From Anatilimnocola aggregata (GTDB taxonomy: Bacteria > Planctomycetota > Planctomycetia > Pirellulales > Pirellulaceae), in assembly GCF_007747655.1 (NCBI RefSeq), contig NZ_CP036274.1, positions 2,108,001 through 2,172,000 of the forward strand: a DNA stretch of 64,000 nucleotides. Reading direction: 5' to 3'. The notes beneath the pieces were generated by a model, which saw nothing but the letters and a program-made list of their open reading frames with translations, was not told the DNA's origin and ran no database searches. Below are positions 51,012-62,000 of this stretch, one piece after another. Position numbers and translations under genes: made by a program. Position 1 is the stretch's first letter; every line of letters starts with the position of its first letter.

Positions 51012-51449
51012 CTAGTCCAGCTTGCCACCTGGGCCACCCTTGTAATGGCAATCGGCGCACGAGTCGGAGAGCGTCGTCAGCGCGGCTCGGGCGCGAACGG
51101 TATCGCGTTTGTTCGCTTGCATGGCGAGCTCCTGCACGGCGGCGACATAACCATCAGCTGCGTCACGCACGTCTTTATCCTTGGTAGTTACAAGTGCCTC
51201 GCTCATGTCTGCTAGTCGCGGCAGCGCTTGGTTGATGGTGGCCCAATCAATGGGATTTGCCTGGGAGGCTTGAATTGCTTTCTTCCAGGGCGACTTCTTT
51301 CCTTCGTGCGTTTTCTCCATCAACTCGTGAACTTTCTCATCCTCGTCATCCTTGCCACCATAGGCTTCACGCTGATTCAACTGGTAGGCCAAGAATCCGA
51401 TCAGCAAACAGGATGTGAACGACAGGCTGATCACGCTAGCGCGGCGCAT
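51012..51449 (-). CDS. Small c-type cytochrome with C-terminal haem motif
   Basis: The 145-residue protein has a membrane-anchor or signal segment (VISLSFTSCLLIGFLAYQL), a charged stretch (KDDEDEKVHELMEKTHEGKK), helices, and a single CADCH at residues 131-135 followed by YKGGPGGKLD. A haem site near the C-terminus of a helical bundle is the pattern of class II (cytochrome c'-like) proteins. It should sit at the outer face of the membrane. The gene for a b-type cytochrome lies ~1.5 kb away, broken by IS21, and could once have been a partner. Confidence 0.82.
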   Translation of the reverse strand: MRRASVISLSFTSCLLIGFLAYQLNQREAYGGKDDEDEKVHELMEKTHEGKKSPWKKAIQASQANPIDWATINQALPRLADMSEALVTTKDKDVRDAADGYVAAVQELAMQANKRDTVRARAALTTLSDSCADCHYKGGPGGKLD

Positions 51450-51730
51450 GCAACAGTCTCCGGGTAAAAGAAGGAGTGACTACCGCGATTGTAGCTATCA
51501 CCGCCAAGCTGGGGCCATGTCTCAGCCGAAAGTGGATGCCTTGTTGAAAACTTCAGCCTGCGATCAGGGTTTTCCCTCGCATACGGAGCATAACTCCTCT
51601 TCCTACCATTCAGCGTGGTGGAACGAGTGCTCGGGTGCGGTCGCGACCTTGCAGGCGGATCACTTCTTTTCTACGGAACCTCTCCGCGACCGGGAACGTT
51701 TGACGGCGCTGCCGTCGAAGGAGAATTGCG

Positions 51731-52669
51731 ATGACCATTGGAAAACGTAAGTCTTGGATCGAACAATCGCGGCTGACACTGGAGTCGCTGGAAACCCGGA
51801 GCCTGCTCTCCGGAATTCACGGCGCAGCGACCGCGCGCGTCCCTGATCATCATCCAGCGATCGTGAGCACAGCAGCTGCCAAATCGACGGCGGTAGCCGC
51901 AAAGTCGTCAAGCGTCAAAAGTGAAACTCACTTGGTTGCCAACCTGGCTGACGCCACCGGCGCGAGCAAGGTAACCGGTACCGCCAAGTTCGAATCGGAG
52001 CTGAAAAGGGGAGTTCCCGTTCGTGAACTGAGTGTCGAAGTGAAAGGTGCGACAGCTGGATCGGTGATCCAAGTGACGGCGACGGATGCCAAGGGCACCG
52101 CGAGCGTGCTCGGCTCGATCACCGTCAAAGCCGACGGTTCGGGGAAGTTGAAGTTGACGGCCAAGTCGCCAGACATTCTGGCGGGTTCCAGCATCTCGCT
52201 AAACAGCACCGATGCGGCGGGAACTGTCAGCACGCTGGCCAGCGGCATCTTCGCCGTTCCCACCAAGGGATCAGGTTCAGGGCACGATTCGAGTGATCAC
52301 ACCGAAACAAAACTGGCCGCAAAGTTAGTTGATCCTGCCAGCAAACTCACCGGTTCAGTCTGTTTCGAGAGCGAAACCGAGCATGGGTTGGTGGTCAGTG
52401 AGTTGAGTGTGCAACTCAAGGGGGGAACGCCGGGTGCCGTGATCGATGTGTCGATTTCGCTCGACGGCAAGAGTCCTGCGTCGTCCATCGGCCAGATCAC
52501 CATTGGTGCCGATGGCACGGGCAAACTCAAGTTGAATAAGACTGCGCCGGCAGTCACAGCAACTTCGGTCATTACTCTTTCAACTGTTTCAACCGCAACC
52601 GATGGATCGGTTACCGTGACACCAATCACAAATGCAACCTTCGCCACGGTACCCAAGCCGGGTCGCTAG
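51731..52669 (+). CDS. Secreted two-repeat protein with LESLETRSLLS N-terminal motif
   Basis: The 312-residue product starts with a basic stretch and LTLESLETRSLLSGI at residues 15-29, the same kind of motif as in the giant adhesin. After a Ser/Ala/Lys-rich spacer come two related ~110-residue beta-rich repeats: ETHLVANLADATGASKVTG... with ELSVEVKGATAGSVIQV and GSGKLKL, then ETKLAAKLVDPASKLTG... with ELSVQLKGGTPGAVIDV and GTGKLKL. No enzyme motif is present. Probably an extracellular structural or binding protein. Ribosome site AAGGAG lies before the ATG. Confidence 0.8.
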   Translation: MTIGKRKSWIEQSRLTLESLETRSLLSGIHGAATARVPDHHPAIVSTAAAKSTAVAAKSSSVKSETHLVANLADATGASKVTGTAKFESELKRGVPVRELSVEVKGATAGSVIQVTATDAKGTASVLGSITVKADGSGKLKLTAKSPDILAGSSISLNSTDAAGTVSTLASGIFAVPTKGSGSGHDSSDHTETKLAAKLVDPASKLTGSVCFESETEHGLVVSELSVQLKGGTPGAVIDVSISLDGKSPASSIGQITIGADGTGKLKLNKTAPAVTATSVITLSTVSTATDGSVTVTPITNATFATVPKPGR

Positions 52670-52943
52670 TGGTTTCCTAATCTTCGAAACTTTGCCGAAG
52701 AAAATTGCTGTGTGACGCGGGGCTGCATTCAATGTTGCGAATGCAGTCCCCGTCGCTGCGATTGGCATTCGCAAAGCGAACTTCGACAGGATTGTCAGCT
52801 GAGCGATTTTTTCATCCGCATTCCTTGCCGCCTGCGTTACTACACGGGAGACCGCGCAATTTCGCTATGAGCTTTACTGGTCCGACATTCGCACGTTGCA
52901 AATGAGTGTTACTACTCGCGTTTCTTACTTGAAAGCCTCAATC

Positions 52944-53160
52944 ATGTCCATGTCCCGCATTTTGGTCTGGGACCTTCCGACCCGGCTATTTCACTGGTTT
53001 CTGACCTCGGGACTTGTTGCTTGCTTTGCGTTCGCCCAATTGTCAGGCGAACACGGTACTTGGTTCTCTGCACATATGCTTGTCGGAATCATGCTTGGCT
53101 TGATGCTTCTGATGAGGGTGGCTTGGGGCATTATCGGAAGTAAATATGCTCGTTTCGATT
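52944..53160 (+). pseudogene. b-type cytochrome (cytochrome b561/hydrogenase-subunit type), truncated by IS21
   Basis: The frame encodes ILVWDLPTRLFHWFLTSGLV, a first membrane helix with the haem-ligand His, then SGEHGTWFSAHMLVGIMLGLMLLMRVAWGIIGSKYARF, with a second His and helix. This is the first ~70 residues of a four-helix b-type cytochrome. It then runs into the left end of IS21. Sequence on the far side of the IS (55789 onward) does not continue the protein, so the rest is lost or moved. The function, electron transfer through the membrane, is gone. Confidence 0.85.
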
Positions 53161-53194
53161 GTAAACGACGGTCGAATAGTGCAGCGCGCGGCGG
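53160..53194. repeat. IS21 left terminal inverted repeat
   Basis: The exact inverse of 55754-55788. It begins TGTAAACGACGGTCG and includes GAATAGTGCAGCGCGCGG. Confidence 0.93.
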
Positions 53195-53263
53195 TTGAAA
53201 AGTGTGGCGCTGAGGTGGGGAAGGGTCTCAGTCTAAATCAGGGTGTTGGGGCATTCCAGTAAG

Positions 53264-53293
53264 AATCCTTCCTCCTCCGGAGGAGGAAGGATT
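53264..53293. repeat. 30-bp perfect palindrome inside IS21
   Basis: AATCCTTCCTCCTCC is followed at once by its exact reverse complement, 20 bp past the istB stop. It may act as a terminator or as a shield against outside transcription; there is no T run. Confidence 0.85.
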
Positions 53294-53312
53294 GCGACGG
53301 TTGTAACGACGG

Positions 53313-54134
53313 CTAGGATTCTGCCGTTTCATCGGCGGGTGACAAGGATGAGGTCGCCGGTTTCGGGCGCGATCCTTTGCGGCGGCGCCGCGCGTCTTGC
53401 AAGCGATAACTTTCGCCGGTCGATTCGAGGATGTGGCAGCGGTGTGTCAGCCGATCGAGCACGGCGCCGGTCAGGCGCTCGCTGCCCAGGACTTCGGTCC
53501 ATTGCTCGAACGGCAGATTGGTGGTCACGATCAACGATTGGCGTTCGTAAGCGCTACTGATGACCTCGAAGAGCAACTCCGCGCCCAGCTTACTGGCGGG
53601 GACGTAACCCAGTTCATCGAGGATCAGCAGATCGAACTTGGCTAGTGACGACTTCATCCGCAGCAGCGTCCGTTCTTCTCGGGCTTCCATAAGTTGCGTG
53701 ATCAGTTCCGTCACGCGGCAGAAGCGGACCCGTTTGCCCCGCTGACAGGCGGCAATGCCAAGCGCGATGGCCAGGTGCGTCTTCCCCGTGCCCGGATGCC
53801 CGAGAAAGATCACCGACTCGCGGCGTTCCACGAACTCGCACCGCAGTAGTTCTGCCACCAGCACGCGATTGAGCGAGGGCTGGGCGGCGAAGTCGAAATC
53901 ACCAGGCGATTTCAGGTTGGGAAAGCGCGCTGACTTGAGCCGCCGCTCGCTGGCACGCTTCTCACGGTTGAGTAACTCCAGCTCACACAGTTGCAGCAGA
54001 AAGCCCAGATGATCGACGTTCTCCGTCGCACACCGCTGGGCCGTTTTCTCGCAGCCCTCCAGGAACGACGGCAACCGTAGGGCCTTCAAGTGATGCTTGA
54101 GCAGCACCGTGCTTTTGGTTTCGAGAGATTTCAT
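53313..54134 (-). CDS. istB: IS21-family ATPase helper protein IstB
   Basis: The 273-residue AAA+ ATPase has Walker A GHPGTGKT at residues 112-119, Walker B FDLLILDELGY, sensor VTTNLPF, and a conserved end (GAVLDRLTHRCHIL). IstB binds DNA, selects the target and stimulates IstA. Its ATG overlaps the istA stop in ATGA, so the two are translationally coupled. The length is normal for the family and no defects are seen. Confidence 0.96.
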   Translation of the reverse strand: MKSLETKSTVLLKHHLKALRLPSFLEGCEKTAQRCATENVDHLGFLLQLCELELLNREKRASERRLKSARFPNLKSPGDFDFAAQPSLNRVLVAELLRCEFVERRESVIFLGHPGTGKTHLAIALGIAACQRGKRVRFCRVTELITQLMEAREERTLLRMKSSLAKFDLLILDELGYVPASKLGAELLFEVISSAYERQSLIVTTNLPFEQWTEVLGSERLTGAVLDRLTHRCHILESTGESYRLQDARRRRKGSRPKPATSSLSPADETAES

Positions 54135-55645
54135 AACACACCTCCCGTCGTCAGCGCGCAGGTCAGTTCACGGTAAGACAGGAGATTGGGAGGAGGGATC
54201 GAGTGCGACTGCAGATGCGGATGATTGTCCAGCCGAAACCACCGCGTCGGCTCTTCCAGTCCCTGCTGCACGAGCAGCCGAATCGCATCGACGGCCAGAA
54301 CGTCGATCTCCAGTGCCCGCTCAATCGCCGCAGTTAATGCAGCCAGCGAGATAGTCTCCAGCAGCCGCAAGGTTTTGATGAACTCCCGGCGGCCGTGTGC
54401 GCCGCCATCTGCTTCCAGACGCCGCCGGAGGAGATCGAAACAGTCCGGCAAGCCCCAGTTTTCCAGGGGTTTCGCGAAGTCCAAGCCCCCTGGCTTCCGC
54501 TCCAAGAGTGCCAGGTAATGCAGCGGGTTGTAATGGACCTGCTCCTTCGACCAGTCGCGTGGATGCTGGGCAACCAACTTGTCGTTAACGACCAGCCGAA
54601 CTTCCTCCAGGCCGCCAATTGCGGTCACTTTCTGATGAGCATACTGCGTCGGCACCGAGTAATCGTTGCCGTCGAAGCGAACCAAGGAAAGAGAGTTGGC
54701 CTGGGCCGGTTCGACTCGCCGCGCTTCAAAGCCCGACTTCGGCAGCGGCAACAACGCAGCCTGCTCCTCTGCCAACAACGTGGCTTTGTTCGCCGGTTGT
54801 CCGCGTAACTGGCGTTCCAGATCTTCACAGCACTGCCGCTCGAGTTCGGCATTCAGCACTTCCAGGCTGCCGGTCCGTGGTACCGGCACCAGGAAGTTCC
54901 GCCGCGCGAAACCGATGAGGTTCTCCGTATGCCCCTTCTCCATCGGCCGTCGCACCAGGCAGAAGTGATGCTCAAACAGATAATGACTCTGCAGCCGTAG
55001 GAACTCACGCGTCGGCGTGTCACCCCGTTTCCCCACGAACCGGGCCACAGCAATCCGGCTGTTGTCGTAGCTGATCCGGCGGGGCACGCCGCCGAAGAAC
55101 TCAAAGGCCCGCTGATGGCCCGCTTGAAACGTCTCGGTGCATTCGCGAGGAAAGACCTGCACGAAGAACGCGTCGCTGTACGGCAACGACATGACGCAGT
55201 ACGCGACTTTCGTCGGCATGCCTTGCAGCACCACCTCCGCTTCGCCGAAGTCGAACTGGGCTTCGCCCGGTTGATGCGACAAGGGTAAGAACACCTCCGC
55301 CGTGGTCGTTCGCCACTCCCGCACGACCTCGCCGACCACCGTGATCCCGCCGGTGTAGCCATGCTCGGCACGCAGGCGGTCGAAGATCCGTTTAGTGGTG
55401 TGGCGCTGCTTGCGGGGCGCCGTTTTGTCCTGCTCCAGGATCTCGTGGATGATCGGCAGGAACGGATCGAGTTTGGGCCGCTCCCGGGGCAGACGTTGTC
55501 GATAACCGGGCGGCTCAGGGTGCTGCAGGATCTTTTCGAGGGTCTGCCAGTGAAGGGAAAATTCCCTGCAAACCGCTCGTTTGGATTTCTTCTCGGTCAG
55601 GACAAGACGACGGATTTCGGTCCAGTTATGCATATCTCGCAGCAT
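54131..55645 (-). CDS. istA: IS21-family transposase IstA, full length
   Basis: The 504-residue transposase has an N-terminal helix-turn-helix (KSKRAVCREFSLHWQTLEKIL region), a DDE integrase core with AQFDFGEAEVV (first Asp), ISYDNSRIAV (second Asp) and KGHTENLIGFARRNFLVP (Glu), and a C-terminal beta-barrel/basic region (SLVRFDGNDYSVPTQYA). It cuts and joins the element ends. Its first 222 codons are the same as those at 1-668. Confidence 0.96.
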   Translation of the reverse strand: MLRDMHNWTEIRRLVLTEKKSKRAVCREFSLHWQTLEKILQHPEPPGYRQRLPRERPKLDPFLPIIHEILEQDKTAPRKQRHTTKRIFDRLRAEHGYTGGITVVGEVVREWRTTTAEVFLPLSHQPGEAQFDFGEAEVVLQGMPTKVAYCVMSLPYSDAFFVQVFPRECTETFQAGHQRAFEFFGGVPRRISYDNSRIAVARFVGKRGDTPTREFLRLQSHYLFEHHFCLVRRPMEKGHTENLIGFARRNFLVPVPRTGSLEVLNAELERQCCEDLERQLRGQPANKATLLAEEQAALLPLPKSGFEARRVEPAQANSLSLVRFDGNDYSVPTQYAHQKVTAIGGLEEVRLVVNDKLVAQHPRDWSKEQVHYNPLHYLALLERKPGGLDFAKPLENWGLPDCFDLLRRRLEADGGAHGRREFIKTLRLLETISLAALTAAIERALEIDVLAVDAIRLLVQQGLEEPTRWFRLDNHPHLQSHSIPPPNLLSYRELTCALTTGGVL

Positions 55646-55753
55646 GGGCTACGCTCGCGGATCGTAAGGCTTGAGACGCTGGGAAGCCTCAAATCTGCCT
55701 TACGGATTCTCACGAGCAGGGCTAGCGCTGCACTTTTCGACCGACCATCGGCT

Positions 55754-55788
55754 CCGCCGCGCGCTGCACTATTCGACCGTCGTTTACA
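55754..55788. repeat. IS21 right terminal inverted repeat
   Basis: The exact inverse of 53160-53194, and the same as 777-811 of the other copy. Confidence 0.93.
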
Positions 55789-56024
55789 GACGCAATCAAT
55801 AGCCCAAAAGGGATGATCGAACCCCCTCTCTGTAGGCCGAATTGCCGCAAACTAAAGAAAAGTCACTTTGTCCACTGGCAATTTATAGAGCCCCTCTTTA
55901 TAGTCGGATTCGTAGGCATACTCTGCGCATTTTAGCCCAGCCAACCCAGTACACACACGCCGAGTTTGAGAGTAACGGCTCAGCCTAGGCGAAACACACC
56001 TCTCTCACTAGCCTTACCTCTCCC

Positions 56025-59000
56025 ATGCTCAACCGCAACCTTCGGTCGCTGTGGTCTCGTATTCTTGGCAAGCAGCAACAGGCAAAGGAACTCCAACGCC
56101 GCCGCCGCTCCTTCTTAGAAGTCCTCGAAGACCGCCGCGTATTGGCCACCTACGTTTGGGATGGAACCGGGGATGGTGTGTCCTGGACAGATCCCCTCAA
56201 CTGGAATCTTAATGCGGGCACTCCGAGCCTTGCTGCAGACATTGCCCAATTTACTGGAACTGCGGCCGGAGCAATCACCGTCGGAGCACCTGTCACGGTT
56301 GGTCAAATCCAATTCACTACTACCGCTGCAGCCTACAGCCTCACTGGCAGCGCGATCACACTTAGCACCAGCCTTAGCAACGCGGTCGGTACGAACTCGA
56401 TTGCCAACGACCTGATTGGTGGAATTGGCACGGTTTCTGTCACCGGTGGAACATTATCCCTCTCAGGTGCAAATACCCTCGGATTAGCAACGATCGGCCC
56501 GGGCACGCTTTCAATCAGCACCAATGCCACGGCAGCAGGTGCTGTGGCAATCAACACGAGCGGCGTGTTTGAGATCAACAACGTCACACACAATGCCGCA
56601 GTCGCGCTCAATTCTGGCGGCACACTGCGAGGGGTTGGTGCCAACGCACGCGAGAACGGCATCATTACCGTAGCCAATGCGGCAGTAACAATCGGCACTG
56701 GTACGAGTGCGAGCGATGTTCTGACACTCAGTGACGCTGACAACGAACTTACAGGTGGAGGCAACGTAATTAACATCGCCGGTTCGGGTACGGTCGCTTT
56801 AGCCGGTGACACATCTCCCACCAATAACCTGATTGCCAACACCAGATACTCGGTTGCCGCTACTTCAACACTGAGCTTTATTACGGAAGCTCAGTTGGGT
56901 GCGGCACCGAGCACTGCTCAGGCAAATCACATCGCGCTCAGCGGAACATTGCGCGGTGCTGGCACTGGCGCGATGGGATTCACGGCCAATCGTGGAATCA
57001 CGCTGGCAGGAACCGCGGCCACAATTGATGTGAGTAATTCGGCCGGCGCATTGACAGTCAGCGGCATCATCGCTGGAACAGCTTTAACAAAAGTAGGCTC
57101 AGGCTCCGCAATTCTAAGCGGTGCCAATACCTACACGGGAGCCACCAACGTTAACGCAGGTACGCTTGTGGCAAATGCCGCCGCAGCTCTGGGAACAACG
57201 GCCGGTAGCACCACCATTGCCAACGGAGCAACCTTGGATGTACGTGCTTCCATCGGAACCGAAGCAATTAACGTGCAAGGAACAGGAGTCGGTAATAATG
57301 GTGCCCTGATCACTGCTTCGGGTACTGGCACCGTTGGCGGTGCCGTCACGCTCGCTGGCAATACCTCCATCGGCGGTGCCGCAACGCTCAATATCACCGG
57401 AAACATTACAGGCGGCTTTGCACTTACCAAAGTAGGCGCTGGGACAACCGTCCTGCGCGGCACCAACAGTTACACCGGAATTACGACGGTCAGCGCTGGC
57501 ACTCTGCGGTTCGGCAGGCAAGTCTCGCTATACAACAATGGTACGGTTGCCGGTGGTTGGACGCCAACAAACATCGTGGTTAGCTCGGCAGCAACGTTGG
57601 CGCTCAACGTCGGCGGTACGGGTGAATTCACAGCTGCAGACATTACGACGCTCGCAGGCTTAGGTACCCCCACGGGTGGCTTTGCGAACAACTCTATCCT
57701 GGGCTTGGATCCTACGAACGCGCCCAACGGACTTTTTACCTACTCCACGGCAATTTCTAATACGAACGCGAACGCCAATGTTCTTGGTGTGTCAAAGCTA
57801 GGTGCAGGGATTGTGGTGCTCTCAGGAGACAACAGCTACACCGGTGTTACGCGAGTTGTCACAGGAATTCTGCAGTTTGCCAATCCAGCCTCACTTTACA
57901 CCAATCCCGCCACCGACTGGAACACGACCAATCTTGTCGTCGAAAGCGGCGCGACGATGGCCTTCAACGTCGGAGGTGTGTCCGATTTCAGCGCAGCACA
58001 GCTCCAAACTCTCTCGACGCTTGGCAATGCATCCGGCGGGTTCAGGACTGGCGCTGCCATAGGCATGGATACGACGAACGCTGCCAGTCCTTTCACATAC
58101 TCACAGAACATCGTCAACCCAGGGGCAAATATTCTTGGCTTTACGAAGCTCGGCTCTGGTGTTCTGAGTCTCACGGGCACCAACACCTACACTGGAACCA
58201 CCACAATTCTGGGCGGTACGCTCCAAAAAGGCACCGCGACCGCACTTCCGTCGACAACGCCCCTCGTCTTTGGAAACACCTACGACTTTACTGGCTCACT
58301 CGACCTTAGCACTTTCAATCAAACCGTTTCGACGTTAAATGTTTTGAGCAACTCTGCGTCAAGCAATTCCATCACGATTGGCAGCGGAAGCATCCTAACT
58401 TCCACGGGCAACATCACGATTGGATTCAACTCTGCTGCGACGACCAGCAGCAAGCTAGTCGTCTCTGGTGCGACACCCGGTGTGGGCACTTGGACTGCCA
58501 ACAACTCCGCAACAAATGGCAGAATTCAACTTGGGGGCAGCACCACAGACAGCTTCAGCAACGCTGCTACGCTTGACATGTCGGATCTAGGCACATTTAC
58601 GGCCAATCTGTCAGGCACAACAACAACCTTTATGGTTGGAGATGCAACCAACGGAAGTGGCACAGGTACGGCTGGTTCGACCCTCATTCTAGCCCGCACA
58701 AGCACCATTATCGCCGATACATTTACTTCCGACTCGCCGGCTGGCGATTCGACTTTCGCGATTAAACAAGTCATTAAGCTTGGCAGCACAGCCAATACGA
58801 TTCGAGCGAACACAATCAACATCGGGGCATCAGGCAATCGCGCGAATGGCACGCTCGACTTCCTCACCAGTTCTGGCACGCTGACGATTCGTAACAAGGC
58901 GAATGCGACAAATGCCGCAATTATGAATGTGGGCTACGGTGGAGCAACAACTGGTTTTAGCTTTAGCTCGACGGTTAATTTGAACGGCCACTCTGTTGAT

Positions 59001-62000
59001 ATTAACCTTGCTAGTTTGAATATTGGTGGACGGACAGGTACTAGTGGTGCCAATTCGACTGCCAGTTTTTCTTACGACACTGGAACGCTGACGGTCGGAA
59101 CATTAAATGTGGGCCGGCGAAACTCCACCGCTAGCACCAGTTCAGGGACTTTAAACATTGGAGGTACCTCAACTACCACAATCACTGGCGCATTCGCGAT
59201 TGCCGCCCAACTCGCTGCCTCGGGATCATCGGTTACCAATGGCACAGTGAATATTACTGGGGGCAATACGACTGTGTCGGGCGGAATTTCGCTGGCAAAT
59301 CGCCCAACCGCCGGAACGGCAACCGGTGCATTGAGCATCACCGGTGGAACGCTTTCCGTCGGTGGCGATATCACAGTGACGGGGACTACCAGTGAGTCAA
59401 TCACGCTCGACGGTGGCACACTCGACATGGGGGGCTTTAATATCGGCAGCGTTGCCTCGCCGATCATTCCTCTAACCTTCGCCAGTGGCACGCTCAAGAA
59501 TGTCGGCACGATCAACGGTACCGCTGGCCTCACCAAAACAACGACCGGTCAGTTGATCCTGGATGGCACCATTGGCTACACCGGTGCCACGGTTATCAAC
59601 GGCGGAAAGTTGGTCGTGAATGCAACAAACGCGCTCACGGCGTTGCCAGGTGCCGTGACCGTGAACTCTGGCGGCACACTTGGCGGTACGGGAACTATTA
59701 CCGGTACGGTTTCTGTTGTCGGTACGGGTGCCATCGATGCCGGTGCAACAGGTGCCGATGAGACCGGTACTCTGACAATCTCGAATACCTTGACGCTGGC
59801 CGGTACTTCGACTTTTGCGGCACAACTGAACGGCAACGCCCCCGGCGACGGTGCTGGCTTCTATGACCAAGTGACATCGACCGGCGCGGTCAACTTAACC
59901 GGCGTGGACCTCATCCTTACTGGCACCTACGCTGCAGAAGCTGGTGATTCGTTCACCATCCTCACCGCAACTGGCGGAATCACGGGCAACTTTGATGGCT
60001 ACGCTGACGGGCAAAAATTTATCCTGAACAACCGCCCACTGACTATTTCTTACACCCCGACCAGTGTGGTCGTGACCTTCGACACCGATCCCGTGGTGGA
60101 TGGCACTGCAGCAGCAGACACGTTTGTCGTTAAGCAAGTCGGCGCGAACCTGGAAGTCAGCTTGGGCATGGTTGTGGTGTTGTCCACTCCCGTGTCAGAC
60201 ATCGACACCCTCACAATCAACGGCCTGGGTGATAATGACACTTTGACAGTTGACTACAGCGGTGGCGTGTTCGATGAAGTAATCAACTTCAACGGCGGCA
60301 CACAGACGGGTTCTCCTGGTGACGTTCTGGAAATTACTGGCGGCACGTTCGACAAGCTGCAATATGATGCGACGGATGTTGGGTCTGGCGAGATTACGCT
60401 GAGCAGCATGGCGGGAACCGGCACGGTGATCTTCACTGGATTGGAACCGGTGATGGTCGACGCGGTCGCGGCCACGGTGGAGATCAATCTCGATCCATCG
60501 AACCTTGTGGCTGGACCCCATACGGTCGAGATCACCGATGTGGCAGCTACCAACGAGATGCTAGTCTCGTTCAATTCTGGTTTCGAGTCGATGTCGTTCG
60601 TCACGCCGACGGTCGAACTCATCATCAACGGCGATAACGTTGACAACGACACGATCACGATTACTTCGGTCAATGCACCCGCGGACGGCGGCTTTGTCGC
60701 TGGTGTCACCATCAATGGCCAAGGCGGAACCGACAGCATCATCGTCAATGCTGCTCTTGCGCTCGGAGATGGGCCTGGTCCGGGTACATCCACCGGTGCC
60801 GTTTCGCTGACTGCGGAGACGATCGACATCAACGCCGCCATCAGCACAGTCAACGAAGGAGCTACTGGCACGATCACGCTGAGCGGCAGCACGATCAGCA
60901 CAAACTCAGATCTGAGTACCGATGGCGCTGCGGTCTCGGTCGCGGCTGCCACTGCCTTTGTAGTGGACGGCACAAATGTCATCATCGATACCGAATCGGG
61001 CAACAACAGCGCTGCCGGTGCGATCAACTTCACGGGCACTGCGTTGATTCGCGCGGATGCGCCCGCACGTAACCTCTCGCTGCTCAGCGATTCCGCGGTT
61101 GGCGCGAACGGTGCGATCACGCTGGCCGCGTTTGGCAACACGGGCGGCGCGTTCGTCAACAACCTGACGATCGACGCTGATGACGCAGCGTCGGTTGGCC
61201 AAACGGTGACGATCGCGTCCACCAGCCAAGTTGCCGGAAATCTCTCGATTACCGGCGGCACGATTGCTTCGAATGCCAATTTTACGGCGGGGGCTTCGAG
61301 TGCGATTTCGTTGACATCTGACGCCAGCATCACCGATGGCAATGGCAGTGGTACGGGCAACCCCAACTTTACTGCTACGAGCGGCTCGCTGACGGCTTCC
61401 GCACCCAACGGGATTGACCTCGATATCGACGTCGCCCAAATCACGGCCAGCAGCACGAACACCAATATCACGCTGCGAGAGGCCAGCGGACTTACGGATC
61501 TGAACATCGCAGCGGGTACAGGAAATGTCTCTCTCACATTGGCAGCTGGCAGCATTACCGATACGGCCGCTGACGGGAACGACATCGTCGCGAACGTCAT
61601 TACGTTGGTAATGCCCAGTGGAGGTGCAATTGGCGCTCCAGCGAACCGCGTAGAGATTAATGGTACGCAACTGCAGGTAACCTATTCCGTCAGCAACTCC
61701 GGAAACGATGTCTATTTGGAAGACACCGCCGGTGGTTTGCAACTCAACAATTCGACCGTAACCTCGTCGACCAATACCACCTTCGATCTGTTGGTGACGA
61801 ATGGCAGCTTGACCAGCGTTGTTGGTGGCTCGCGCGATATTGGTGGCGATATCATCGTTTTACGTGTCACGGGAGCGGCTAGCACGATTGGGCTTAACGC
61901 CGCGAATCGGCTAGAGCTCAACGGTGTGGTTCGTGTCGATGCGGCAACCGATGGGGGCAGTATCTTCATTGTTGATACCGACGGCGGCTTGCCTGTCGGC

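Larger units (their letters stand above)
53160..55788 (-). mobile_element. IS21-family insertion sequence, complete
   Basis: The 2629-bp element has perfect 35-bp terminal repeats starting TGTAAACGACGG (53160-53194 and 55754-55788), further subterminal copies of GTYGAAAAGTG-type sequence at both ends as in other IS21 members, and intact istA and istB. The 4-8 bp flanks (TTCGAT left, GACGCA right) are not direct repeats, so the original target duplication is missing here. Confidence 0.95.

Noticed and set aside
53152-55796. Target-site duplication around the complete IS21
   Set aside because: Left flank TTCGAT and right flank GACGCA share no direct repeat of 4-8 bp; cross-comparison with the right flank of the other copy (GTAAGT) also fails.
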